Shown here: piece after piece, positions 26,183 through 34,508 of the stretch
Layout of the letters: each line of letters starts with the position of its first letter
Position numbering within the stretch: position 1 is the stretch's first letter
Assembly: GCA_934394565.1 (NCBI GenBank)
Contig: CAKRQV010000002.1
Coordinates: forward strand, 142,915-206,914
Reading direction: 5' to 3'
From: an uncultured Lachnospiraceae bacterium
Lineage (GTDB): Bacteria > Bacillota > Clostridia > Lachnospirales > Lachnospiraceae
Length of the DNA: 64,000 nt
Position numbers and translations under genes: made by a program
The notes under the pieces: generated by a model
Seen by the model: only the letters and a program-made list of their open reading frames with translations
The model's database searches: none
Told to the model about the DNA's origin: nothing

Positions 26183-27280
26183 ATGTTAAAGCACAAAGAC
26201 CATTTTCACGGCAGCGATCTTGAAAAGATCGAAGCCATCTATCATATTAAAAAAGAGGATATCATCAGCTTTTCCGCCAATGTCAATCCCCTTGGTATCA
26301 GCAATAAGATGAAGACCACGCTTGCAGAGCATCTCGATGCCATCACCACCTATCCCGACAGAGAATACACGGCCCTGCGTAAAGCCATCGCCTCCTATGC
26401 CGGTACCCAGTTTGAAAATGTCATCGTCGGCAACGGTTCCACAGAGCTGATCTCCCTGTTTATCCAGCTGCGTCATCCGAAAAAAGCCATGATCTTAGGC
26501 CCCACCTACTCCGAATATGAGCGGGAAATCTCTCTCGGCAACGGCACGACCGTCTATTATCCGCTGCGGGAGGAGGATAATTTCGAGATCAATGTCGATG
26601 ACTTCTGTGCCGCCTTAAACGACACCATCGACTTGCTCGTACTCTGCAACCCAAACAACCCGACCTCCACCGCCGTATCCACAAAAAACATGCGTCGTAT
26701 CCTCGATACCTGCATGGTGCACGGCATTTTCGTCATGATCGACGAAACCTACGTGGAATTCGTCCCTGACGTCAAAGCGGTATCCGCTGTCTCCCTGACC
26801 AACGACTACACCAACCTGATCATCCTGCGCGGTACCTCCAAATTCTTCGCCGCTCCCGGCCTGCGTCTTGGCTATGCCATCACCGGCAACATGGATCTGA
26901 TCCGCGAAGTCAACACAAGAAAGAACCCCTGGACCATCAACACCCTGGCCGAAATCGCCGGACGCCTGATGTTCTCCGACATCGAATACATCGAAGAAAC
27001 CAGAAACCTGATCACCAACGAACGAAACCGCATTCTGAACATTCTGGACCGCTGGGACAGCGTCAAATACTACCAGCCCCAGGCCAACTTCATCCTGCTG
27101 CACCTGTTAAAGCCCGGCATCGATGCCGACTTCGTCTTCGACTACTGTATCCGCAAGGGCCTCATGATCCGCAACTGCGCCTCCTTCCCCTTCCTGGATA
27201 ACAGTTATATACGCTTCTGCATCATGAAACCGGAGCAGAACGCAGAGCTACTTGGTACACTGTCCGAAATTCTTCACTAA
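26183..27280 (+). CDS. CobD-like L-threonine-O-3-phosphate decarboxylase (class II PLP aminotransferase fold)
   Basis: The 365-residue fold-type I PLP enzyme of the HisC/CobD group starts HFHGSDL and ISFSANVNPLGIS, close to the CobD pattern HGGD and FSANINPLG. Other motifs are GNGSTELI, CNPNNPTS (cofactor Asn), DETYVEF, and the PLP-lysine block RGTSKFFAAPGLRLGYAI. CobD makes the aminopropanol phosphate linker of cobalamin, which would fit the cbi operon at the left of the window. A histidinol-phosphate aminotransferase role cannot be excluded. It starts at ATG 26183 after a weak GAGGACACC. Codon choice is noticeably C-rich compared with its neighbours. Confidence 0.7.
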   Translation: MLKHKDHFHGSDLEKIEAIYHIKKEDIISFSANVNPLGISNKMKTTLAEHLDAITTYPDREYTALRKAIASYAGTQFENVIVGNGSTELISLFIQLRHPKKAMILGPTYSEYEREISLGNGTTVYYPLREEDNFEINVDDFCAALNDTIDLLVLCNPNNPTSTAVSTKNMRRILDTCMVHGIFVMIDETYVEFVPDVKAVSAVSLTNDYTNLIILRGTSKFFAAPGLRLGYAITGNMDLIREVNTRKNPWTINTLAEIAGRLMFSDIEYIEETRNLITNERNRILNILDRWDSVKYYQPQANFILLHLLKPGIDADFVFDYCIRKGLMIRNCASFPFLDNSYIRFCIMKPEQNAELLGTLSEILH

Positions 27281-27287
27281 CGCACCA

Positions 27288-27316
27288 GGGCGCATTTAAC
27301 TGCGCCCCTCTTTTTG
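27288..27316 (+). terminator. Terminator of the cobD-like gene
   Basis: GGGCGCA (27288-27294) pairs with TGCGCCC (27301-27307), followed by CTCTTTTTG, just 8 nt after the stop codon. Confidence 0.85.
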
Positions 27317-27400
27317 TCTTTTACCTCCCGCCGCGCTTTAGCCGCGGCCCCACTACCTCCCGTCATCCACGCCCCTCCATCCGTCCCTCAAAATCAGCGA

Positions 27401-27612
27401 GGCCGACACCAGAAGAGAGCAGCAGGTGGTATATCGTTTTTCAAACGATCAAAATGCGCTTTTAGCCTGCACGAGATCCAGCGATTACGGAGACTTGGCA
27501 CGCGAGCTCGCTTATGCGAGCGTGCCTAGTCGCAGTTATCGATTAGCTCGGGCAGGCGTTGCATTTGTTTGAAAAACGATATACCACCTGCTGCTCTCTT
27601 CTGGTGTCGGCC
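27401..27612. repeat. Long inverted-repeat element B (212 bp, structured core)
   Basis: Arms 27401-27446 and 27567-27612 are perfect 46-nt reverse complements. The 120-nt core aligns with that of element A across most of its length. Shared blocks include CAAACGAT, TGCGCT, TTAGC, GAGATCC, CGCTTATGCG and TAGCTC. The stems covary: GCCTGC/GCAGGC here replaces GCTTCG/CGAAGC in A, and GGCACGC/GCGTGCC replaces ATGCGC/GCGCAT. Left flank TCAAAATCAG and right flank CGTCCCC match the family. It lies between convergent genes, 28 bp past the coaX stop. A nine-C run (27619-27627) follows. Confidence 0.85.
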
Positions 27613-27640
27613 GAGCGTCCCCCCCCCAGCCGCTTAACTT

Positions 27641-28408
27641 TTATCTATTCTTATCGTAAATAATCCGCAGCCCCTTCAGCAACAGATCATCATCCAGCAC
27701 AACCTCTTTCTTACAATGCGGTACGATCACCTTCGCCAGTCCCCCGGTCGCCACAACCGTGCATTCCTGCCCGATCTCATCCTCGATCCGCTCGATCATC
27801 CCGTCAATGCACGCCGCATTCCCATGGATCACCCCACTCTGCATACAGTCGATCGTATTCGTCCCCACGATCCGTTTCGGTGCTTCCAGACTGATCCCGT
27901 GCAGCTGTGAAGCATTTGCCGTCAGCGACTCCAGCGACACCTTGATACCCGGCATGATCACACCGCCACGGTAATTCTTCTTTGCATCGATCACCGACAT
28001 CGTAGATGCCGTACCCATATCGATCACAATCGCCGGAAGCTTATATTCCTCCACAACAGCCACCGCATCCACGATCTGGTCGCTGCCGACCGACGCCGGG
28101 TTGTCCATCTTGATATTCAGTCCGTTTTTCACCCCTGGTCCTACAACCAGTACCTTCTTTTTCAGAATCTTTTCTGCTGCTTCCCGGATCACATAGGTAA
28201 TCTGCGGAACAACACAGGAAATGATACCACCCTCCATCTGCGTCGGGTCGATATGGTACAGATCCAGAATGATCTTCAGATCGATCGCATACTCTGTCTC
28301 CGTTTTCGTCTTAACTGTAGACAATCTTTCAATAAACAGTGTCTTTCTGTCATGGTCTATGGCACCCACCACGATATTGGTATTGCCCACATCTATTGCA
28401 AGAATCAT
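27641..28408 (-). CDS. coaX: Type III pantothenate kinase
   Basis: The 255-residue ASKHA-fold kinase starts MILAIDVGNTNIVVGAID, with phosphate-1 Asp. It has the pantothenate-site region GVKNGLNIKMDNPASVGSDQ, IDMGTASTMSVID (phosphate-2) and TGGLAKVI (adenosine). It phosphorylates pantothenate in the first CoA step and typically needs a monovalent cation. Its ATG overlaps the coaBC stop by 4 nt, so CoA synthesis is coupled within one operon. Length is standard. Confidence 0.96.
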   Translation of the reverse strand: MILAIDVGNTNIVVGAIDHDRKTLFIERLSTVKTKTETEYAIDLKIILDLYHIDPTQMEGGIISCVVPQITYVIREAAEKILKKKVLVVGPGVKNGLNIKMDNPASVGSDQIVDAVAVVEEYKLPAIVIDMGTASTMSVIDAKKNYRGGVIMPGIKVSLESLTANASQLHGISLEAPKRIVGTNTIDCMQSGVIHGNAACIDGMIERIEDEIGQECTVVATGGLAKVIVPHCKKEVVLDDDLLLKGLRIIYDKNR

Positions 28409-29601
28409 TTTTCTCTCCTCCTGAGTATCTCATCCAGAATCTGCTTCGCTGTCTCATCCTTTGAAAGCAGTCCCAGCTCTTTCTCTTCCTCTTTCGTCAC
28501 CAGTGTGACCACATTCGTGTTTCCGGCAAAGCCTGCCCCCTCTACCTTGACATTGTTTGCCACGATCATATCCAGATGCTTTTTCTCCAGCTTCTTTCTG
28601 GCATTTTCCAGCACATCTTTTGTCTCCATACAGAAACCACACAGAAACTGTCCCTCCGGCTTTGTCTCTCCAAGTGTCTGCAAAATATCCTGCGTACGCT
28701 CCAGCGCAATGCTCATATCGCCGTCGCCTTTCTTGATCTTATCCTCTGCCACACTTGCCGGACGGTAATCTGCCACAGCTGCAGCCTTGATGATGATATC
28801 CTGCTCCTTTGCACAATTCGTCACTGCCTCATACATATCCTGTGCCGAAACGACCGGAACGACCTTTACACCATACGGTGCTTCCAGTGCAGTCTGCCCG
28901 GATACCAGCTTTACCTCTGCCCCACGGCGTACCGCATTAGCAGCCAGCGCATACCCCATTTTTCCCGAAGAATGGTTTGTGATATAACGCACCGGATCCA
29001 TACTTTCCTGTGTCGGTCCCGCTGTCACCAATATACGCAGTCCCTTCATATCTTTTTCAAACGCCGCTTCCTTTAACACAGCCTGTAACAGCATCTTAGG
29101 CTCCGGCATTTTTCCGGCTCCGGTATCCCCACAGGCCAGATAACCGCTGGCCGGCTCGATCACGGTATAGCCGTGGCGGCGCAGCTTTTCCATATTTTCC
29201 TGCACAATACTGTTGGTATACATCCGCGTATTCATCGCCGGACTAAGCAAAATCGGGCATTTGCAGGCCAGAATGGTTGTTGTCAGCATATCATCGGCAA
29301 TCCCTGATGCCAGCTTGCCGATACAGTTGGCGCTGGCCGGTGCCACGATTACCAGATCGGCCCTCTTTCCCAGGGATACATGCCCCACATGGAATTCAAA
29401 ATTCCGGTCAAAGGTATCGCTGATACACCTATTTCCCGTCAGTGTTTCAAATGTAATCGGATTGATAAAATATTCCGCATTTTTTGTCATCAGCACATGG
29501 ACATCCGCATGCTGCTTTACAAGAGCACTGGCCAGATACGCTGCCTTGTAGGCTGCTATACTGCCGGTTACGCCCAGAATGATCGTCTTTCCCTGTAACA
29601 T
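28405..29601 (-). CDS. coaBC: Bifunctional phosphopantothenoylcysteine decarboxylase / phosphopantothenate-cysteine ligase
   Basis: The 398-residue protein's N-terminal flavoprotein domain (about 1-190) has GVTGSIAAYKAAYLASAL, PASANCIGKLASGIADD and the PAMNTRMY loop. The C-terminal CoaB ligase domain (about 195-398) has LVTAGPTQESMDPVRYITNHSSGKMGYALA and KKHLDMIVAN. I chose ATG 29601 (AAGGAGAAAGGT upstream, 10 nt after the MoxR stop) over an in-frame ATG 111 nt upstream, because the family starts here. It is co-transcribed with the MoxR/VWA genes upstream and coaX downstream. Confidence 0.95.
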   Translation of the reverse strand: MLQGKTIILGVTGSIAAYKAAYLASALVKQHADVHVLMTKNAEYFINPITFETLTGNRCISDTFDRNFEFHVGHVSLGKRADLVIVAPASANCIGKLASGIADDMLTTTILACKCPILLSPAMNTRMYTNSIVQENMEKLRRHGYTVIEPASGYLACGDTGAGKMPEPKMLLQAVLKEAAFEKDMKGLRILVTAGPTQESMDPVRYITNHSSGKMGYALAANAVRRGAEVKLVSGQTALEAPYGVKVVPVVSAQDMYEAVTNCAKEQDIIIKAAAVADYRPASVAEDKIKKGDGDMSIALERTQDILQTLGETKPEGQFLCGFCMETKDVLENARKKLEKKHLDMIVANNVKVEGAGFAGNTNVVTLVTKEEEKELGLLSKDETAKQILDEILRRREK

Positions 29602-29611
29602 ACCTTTCTCC

Positions 29612-31129
29612 TTATCCCCAGTTTTCCATATGGTTGATCCGCCGTAACAGACGGTCTCTGTTCTCATCAAACATAAAGCTTTGGTTATATCTCTGATACC
29701 GCTCACAGTCATACTCTGTCAGATAAGACAGTGCATAACTGCTGGCATTTAATTCCGTCATAAATACGGCAAGCTCCTGACTTTCTCCAAACAGAGATTC
29801 CATAAAATCAAAGACATGCTCCAATACCTCACCGGCGGCATCCTGCAAATCGGCCAGAGCTTCGTTTTCTGTGACGAACCAGGTGCGGATCTGCAAAAAA
29901 CAGGTATCCGTATCCATCTGACTGTCTGCCATCTGTTCACGCAGCTTTCGGGCATACGTATCCAGACACGCCGTCACATCTCTGGCAATCTGTTCTTCCT
30001 GTCCGGACAGCACACCATTTTCCCGCTTCATCTGCCAGTCTTTCCGGTACGCTTCTGTCTGTTCGAGCAGGGATGCAATACCATCGCTTTCCGGTACAGC
30101 CTGATACTCCCGCAGCAGCTTCATCAGCGTTTCCAGCATCCGTTCTTTGCGGTATACTCTGCGGAATCTGTCATTTAAGCCCGCCAGAAGCAGCCCGATC
30201 ACACTCAGACGTTCATCAAAGGACGCATGCGCCACCTTCTTTTCCAGAATCGGATCGATCGTACCGGCAAACACCGCTTCGATCTGGTAATCCGTCTGGT
30301 ATTTATAATACAGTTCCAGATAATTGGCAAAATCTCTGGCCGTCTGGTCATGCTGGATATACTGCACAACCACCTCGGCATCCAGTTTTTTCTTCAATTT
30401 CTCATATACAGCCAATATACGGGACAGATCCTCCCAGCCCCTCGGTGTAGCAAAGCTCTTACCGTCCACGGTCGTCTCCATGCGGTAAAAATTCTGTGGG
30501 CGGATATTTAAGTAGCTGATCACAGCCGGATGGATCTGTGCCCTGTACGCATATGCTTTCCATGCCGTAAAATCCGGTTCCACCTCGATCTTTTTCACAC
30601 GGTCCAGCGTGACGATATCAAACTCCCGGACGGATTTATTATATTCCGGAGGATTTCCGGCTGCCGCAATGATCCATCCCTCCGGGATCTTATGATTGCC
30701 AAAGGACTTGCACTGCAAAAACTGCAGCATCGCCGGAGCCAGCGTCTCTGAGACGCAGTTGATCTCGTCCAGAAACAGGATGCCCTCCTGCCAGCCGGTC
30801 TGTTCCATCTTTTCGTAAATAGAAGCTACGATCTCGCTCATCGTGTATTCCGTCACTGACATCTTCTGGCCGTGAAACTCTTTTTCCACAATAAAGGGCA
30901 GACCAATTGCACTCTGGCGTGTATGATGTGTGATCGTATAGGCCACAAGACCGATGCCACACTCTTCGGCCACCTGCTCCATAATCTGCGTTTTTCCGAT
31001 ACCCGGTGCACCGATCAGCAGGATCGGCCGCTGGCGTACAGATGGGATTTCATATTCGCCATGTTCATCTTTCAACAGATACGCTTCTACGGTATCTTTG
31101 ATTTCCTGTTTTGCTCTCTGTATATTCAT
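29612..31129 (-). CDS. MoxR-type AAA+ ATPase
   Basis: The 505-residue protein has a AAA+ module at about 30-260: Walker A GAPGIGKTQIMEQ, Walker B GILFLDEINC, sensor-type AAAGNPPEYNKS, and arginine-finger region TLDRVKKIEVEP. The C-terminal half is helical. MoxR ATPases work with VWA-domain proteins as chaperones or remodelling factors, and such a gene lies 7 nt upstream. No membrane segment is seen. The long C-terminal helical extension (about 260-505) is beyond the usual MoxR length of about 330 and may bind a client. Confidence 0.88.
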   Translation of the reverse strand: MNIQRAKQEIKDTVEAYLLKDEHGEYEIPSVRQRPILLIGAPGIGKTQIMEQVAEECGIGLVAYTITHHTRQSAIGLPFIVEKEFHGQKMSVTEYTMSEIVASIYEKMEQTGWQEGILFLDEINCVSETLAPAMLQFLQCKSFGNHKIPEGWIIAAAGNPPEYNKSVREFDIVTLDRVKKIEVEPDFTAWKAYAYRAQIHPAVISYLNIRPQNFYRMETTVDGKSFATPRGWEDLSRILAVYEKLKKKLDAEVVVQYIQHDQTARDFANYLELYYKYQTDYQIEAVFAGTIDPILEKKVAHASFDERLSVIGLLLAGLNDRFRRVYRKERMLETLMKLLREYQAVPESDGIASLLEQTEAYRKDWQMKRENGVLSGQEEQIARDVTACLDTYARKLREQMADSQMDTDTCFLQIRTWFVTENEALADLQDAAGEVLEHVFDFMESLFGESQELAVFMTELNASSYALSYLTEYDCERYQRYNQSFMFDENRDRLLRRINHMENWG

Positions 31130-31136
31130 GTATTTT

Positions 31137-32495
31137 TTATTTTGCCTCGTTTTTCTCTGTCACTGCTTTTTCCAGATCTTCCTGCGTCAGCACCAGCCGG
31201 ATCGCCCAGGGCGGTACATCCAGATCCCGGTAATGCTCATCCCAGAAAATAAATGCCGTATCGTACAGCGGCTTTTTCATCGGAAATGTCCCATAGCCAT
31301 CGGTGAAATACAAAAGCCCACGCAAATGGGTAAATACCCCCTCTGCCAGCAGCGTATTCACATACCCAAAGGCCGGGCGGAAATCTGTACCGCCACTGCC
31401 CACGATCGTAAAGCCTTCCATATAGCGATCCATTTCTTCCCTCGAATGGATCACCACATCCTCCTGCACCTTTTCATCACACTGCAGGATGTGCAGATTG
31501 ATCTTACGGAAAAAGCTTTCTTCCTGCGTCAGGATATCATACGTCTCTTCGAGAAAATACCTCACAAGATCCCCTTTGCAGGACATCGATGTATCAATTA
31601 CGATCACAAAATCCTCGATCCGCTTAACCTCCCGTGTCTCGTTCGGTTCGATCAGCGGCATATTACCATACATCTGCATGCCGTAAGTGTAAAAAATCGT
31701 ATCGAAACTGTCAGGGTCCACCTGCACCTCTTCTTTTAACACAGAAAACTTCTTAAGGAACGACCGATAATCGTAACGACGACGATTTCTGACACGCACG
31801 GCTTCGCGAAGTCCCTTATCGCCCTCGTCTGCCTCGTTGCCAAAGATCTCCATTTCTGTCTGCATACGCTCACGCATATCATCCCATTTTTTCTGTCGCT
31901 GCGGGCTTTTCCGTTTACTGTCATCGGTATACCAGAACCGGTGGTCATCCACCAGAAAAGCATGGACAAGCTGCTGCATCGTACGCTCATTCATCTTCTG
32001 TGCCGTCAGGAAACGATAGACTCTCTCTGCAGTCAACACCGGATATTCCTTTTGCAGCCGGAAGTACCAGTTTTTCTTTTCCGCATCCGGCGGCATCCGA
32101 AGACACCGAAGCGGCATATTGTCCAGAATCTGTTCCACTACAATATCGCAGGCCAGATCCCACAAAGCCGGTTTTCGTCCCTCTGTCTTATCCAGATGCC
32201 CCAGCAGGCAATGCAAAACGCTGTGTAAAAGCCCCCGGTTGACAGCGATTGCCCCTCTTTTATACATCCGAATCAGAAAATCTGGATGGTACTGTAAAGA
32301 AAAACCGTCTGTGCCAAAGGTATCTGTCTGTCCGTTTTGTTCCTGCAAAAGAGAAGCCAGCGCCATGTCCAGATACGGCAGATGCAGATACAACTCCCGG
32401 CTGGCCGAAGACAGAATCTGCTTACAGATAGCATTTCGTTCCAGTTCATATGCTGCCTGTCTGAGTTTCGGACTTGTCACATTTTTATCTCTCAT
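31137..32495 (-). CDS. VWA-like / DUF2201-type metallopeptidase-domain protein
   Basis: This 452-residue protein has an N-terminal half (about 1-220) resembling the putative metallopeptidase domain paired with MoxR ATPases; LLHSVLHCLLGHLDKT keeps spaced histidines but lacks a classic HExxH glutamate. The C-terminal VWA-like domain (about 285-440) has VIVIDTSMSCKGDLV, a MIDAS-type DxSxS, and VGSGGTDFRPAF with the conserved Thr/Asp. It probably forms a MoxR-VWA remodelling pair with the next gene. Clients are unknown. Its ATG overlaps the LRR gene by 4 nt, so the operon is tightly packed. Confidence 0.82.
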   Translation of the reverse strand: MRDKNVTSPKLRQAAYELERNAICKQILSSASRELYLHLPYLDMALASLLQEQNGQTDTFGTDGFSLQYHPDFLIRMYKRGAIAVNRGLLHSVLHCLLGHLDKTEGRKPALWDLACDIVVEQILDNMPLRCLRMPPDAEKKNWYFRLQKEYPVLTAERVYRFLTAQKMNERTMQQLVHAFLVDDHRFWYTDDSKRKSPQRQKKWDDMRERMQTEMEIFGNEADEGDKGLREAVRVRNRRRYDYRSFLKKFSVLKEEVQVDPDSFDTIFYTYGMQMYGNMPLIEPNETREVKRIEDFVIVIDTSMSCKGDLVRYFLEETYDILTQEESFFRKINLHILQCDEKVQEDVVIHSREEMDRYMEGFTIVGSGGTDFRPAFGYVNTLLAEGVFTHLRGLLYFTDGYGTFPMKKPLYDTAFIFWDEHYRDLDVPPWAIRLVLTQEDLEKAVTEKNEAK

Positions 32496-33271
32496 AGTGA
32501 ATATGTTCTTCTTTTCCCGGAAAATTTCTCATGATGCTTCACCATCAGCTGCGGCACAGCTTCTGCGAAACCTTCCTTTTGCATATGCAGAATCATCATT
32601 TGCAATTCTTCCTCCGATGGTGAAAACAGCTCCAGATACCGCCTGATCTGTTGCGGATCTTTTTCTGCTGCCATATACCGGTACAGGGCATCTGTATGCT
32701 CTTTCAGATATACATTGTACTGTTTCTTCGCCTTTTCGGTCAGCCCCTGTGGATAACACAGACGGTCAAAGGCCAGTCTGACATTCAGCTCCACAGATTC
32801 ACTGGCACAGGAATATATAAACCGACGGTCATATTCCTCATACTGCAGCCGGGTCTTTACAAAGCAGTTACGATACATCAGCCCACTGCCATGTACATGA
32901 TCCTCCAGAATACGGGCCGGTGTATTCTCCACGCCCTCCTCAAAATACTCCGGGAACCATAGCTTTGCCTCCACAGCACCGTGACAGATCACCACCAGCT
33001 GCTGGTTTAACTCCATCAGAATCTCTTTTAAAATGGAAGGTTTATCCTCTACCATCGTAATCTCGATACACTCGATCTTCCGGCAGCCGGTAAATACCCC
33101 CGCGCCAAGATCCCGGATATCGCTGTGCAGATACAGCTTTTTTAAGTTTCTGCAATTATAAAACGCATAGCGCCCTACTGATACCGTTCCCGCCGGAATC
33201 TCGATCTCTGTCAGATCCTCACGCCCGGAATACGCATAAGGCTCCAGCACTGTCTCTGCTTCCATCCACAT
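32492..33271 (-). CDS. BspA-type leucine-rich-repeat protein
   Basis: The 259-residue cytoplasmic protein's first 75 residues form two to three short LRR units (EIPAGTVSVGRYAFYNCRNL and GAGVFTGCRKIECIEI), like BspA/TpLRR repeats. The rest is helical and charged, without a recognised domain. There is no signal peptide, unlike surface BspA proteins, so it is probably an intracellular recognition or adaptor module. It heads the MoxR/VWA/CoA operon, with a consensus promoter about 30 nt before the ATG. It may be a specificity factor for the MoxR-VWA pair (inference). Confidence 0.7.
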   Translation of the reverse strand: MWMEAETVLEPYAYSGREDLTEIEIPAGTVSVGRYAFYNCRNLKKLYLHSDIRDLGAGVFTGCRKIECIEITMVEDKPSILKEILMELNQQLVVICHGAVEAKLWFPEYFEEGVENTPARILEDHVHGSGLMYRNCFVKTRLQYEEYDRRFIYSCASESVELNVRLAFDRLCYPQGLTEKAKKQYNVYLKEHTDALYRYMAAEKDPQQIRRYLELFSPSEEELQMMILHMQKEGFAEAVPQLMVKHHEKFSGKRRTYSL

Positions 33272-33300
33272 CCACCTCTACAGGTTCATAAAATCCGTAT

Positions 33301-33329
33301 TATTATACTAGATATATGCCCGGTTTTCA
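33301..33329 (-). promoter_or_regulatory. SigA-type promoter of the LRR-VWA-MoxR-coaBC-coaX operon
   Basis: Minus-strand TTGAAA (33324-33329) and TATAAT (33301-33306) are separated by 17 bp, close before the first gene of the operon at 33271. Confidence 0.75.
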
Positions 33330-33333
33330 ATGC

Positions 33334-33480
33334 GTTTCACATACAACTATGAGAAACATGCTCTGCGGGTTTCTCAAGTTATCGCGGCAATCGCCAAGGT
33401 CTTGTACAAGCACGGACTTTGGCTCGTTGCTCGCGTAAATACCCCGAACAGGGCTTCCCGCTGTCCGCTTTTTGCAACAC
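33334..33480. other. Unexplained structured intergenic block
   Basis: The roughly 150-bp block lies between the SseB-like terminator and the LRR promoter. On the minus strand it shows a GAGAAAC/GTTTCTC hairpin (around 33350-33375), GGCGATTGCC, and paired GC-rich stretches (GGACAGCGGG; CGGGG). It is unlike the long inverted repeats A-D. The minus frame is open but has no ribosome site or family match, so I do not call a gene. It could be a dispersed intergenic repeat or an RNA. Confidence 0.4.
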
Positions 33481-33519
33481 AAAAGAGAGCATTGCCGCAC
33501 TTTCCTCAGCTCTGCTCTC
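33479..33519 (-). terminator. Terminator of the SseB-like gene
   Basis: On the minus strand GAGAGCA and TGCTCTC enclose a 21-nt loop and are followed by TTTTGTGTTG, 20-60 nt after the stop codon at 33538. Confidence 0.7.
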
Positions 33520-33537
33520 TTTTTCATCATCTGTTTT

Positions 33538-34392
33538 TTATTCAAATTCAAAAAATCTCTGCAAAATGCCATCCACCATCTTATCATTCAGACGCAGGGC
33601 GATGGAATTCGGATTCAGCATCAGTCCCTTACATGGATCCTTGATCAGCTGCCGCAGGTTGTCGATCGTCATCAGGATGCCCTGATACTGATTTTCTTTA
33701 TTAAAGATGGAATACTCTTTCACATCACTGAAAATCGGCAAAAACTGTTCACCCTCCTTGGTATTGACCATGGTCAGGCTGAAATTGCCCGGCTCAAGCT
33801 TTTCGCCCGGCTTTAACGGCTCTTTAAGCTTGATTGGAACCAGAAACTGTGCTTTTGCCATATTGGCGGCCAGCTCCTCTTCCATCTGCTTTAACTGTTC
33901 CTGATCTCTGTCTTCATCCTTGATCTGGCGACTGAGCTCCTGAATAAAGTACAGCACCGACAGCTGCAGCTCCGCATTGATCAGCGGACGCTTCTGCTGC
34001 TCCAGCTTGGAATAATCCGGACGGATCACGATCTTGTCCAGGCTTACCGAGAAGCGTGTACCGTTCTCAAAGAATACCAGCTGGTTTACACCCAGAGAAA
34101 AGCATTCGCTCAAAAAACGGGGCAGCTTGTCCTGCGGTACGGTCACACCGTGCAGCAGATAGCCCTTCTTTGTATATTCTTTCACATGTTCCTGCATGTC
34201 TTCAACAGTGGCAAATACCAGCATCTCATCATCGTAGGTTTCTTCGTCACAGATGATAAACGGATGCTTTGTAGTTGTGGAAAATACTACCGTTGCATTT
34301 TCCAGTCCCTGTAATTTTTTTAAAACAAATTGATTATCTACAGTCATTTCTTTACCGGTCTTTCTTTCATATTTGCTGTATGTATCCAGCAT
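33538..34392 (-). CDS. SseB-like protein
   Basis: The 284-residue soluble protein's second half carries the SseB-type pattern FLVPIKLKE...GEQFLPIFSDVKEYSIFN, seen in enhanced-serine-sensitivity and type III-associated SseB N-terminal domains. The first half (about 15-130) looks like a diverged second copy (VVFSTTTKHPFIICD, ATVEDMQEHV), suggesting an internal duplication. Function is unknown. I chose ATG 34392: AGGGAAGG lies upstream, and the longer GTG start at 34425 would coincide with the predicted transcription start. It lies behind the ABC pair but has its own promoter. Confidence 0.65.
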   Translation of the reverse strand: MLDTYSKYERKTGKEMTVDNQFVLKKLQGLENATVVFSTTTKHPFIICDEETYDDEMLVFATVEDMQEHVKEYTKKGYLLHGVTVPQDKLPRFLSECFSLGVNQLVFFENGTRFSVSLDKIVIRPDYSKLEQQKRPLINAELQLSVLYFIQELSRQIKDEDRDQEQLKQMEEELAANMAKAQFLVPIKLKEPLKPGEKLEPGNFSLTMVNTKEGEQFLPIFSDVKEYSIFNKENQYQGILMTIDNLRQLIKDPCKGLMLNPNSIALRLNDKMVDGILQRFFEFE

Positions 34393-34431
34393 TTTCCATG
34401 GGCTGCCTTCCCTGCAGTCACTCACCTGTTT

Positions 34432-34460
34432 ATATTACACTAATCCCTGCCAGGATGCAA
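34432..34460 (-). promoter_or_regulatory. Promoter of the SseB-like gene, overlapping a hairpin
   Basis: Minus-strand TTGCAT (34455-34460) and TAATAT (34432-34437) have a 17-bp spacer. The -35 box sits in the loop of a perfect TCCCTGCC/GGCAGGGA hairpin (34444-34476), which could be the ABC operon's terminator or a binding site. Confidence 0.55.
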
Positions 34461-34508
34461 GCGCAACCGGCAGGGACTGTAAAATCATATGAAATATCCA
34501 AAAAACTT

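Noticed and set aside
33327..33587. 86-codon minus frame through the SseB-like terminator and the intergenic block
   Set aside because: It overlaps the terminator and the 3' end of the SseB-like gene, has no ribosome site, and looks like a translated repeat rather than a protein.
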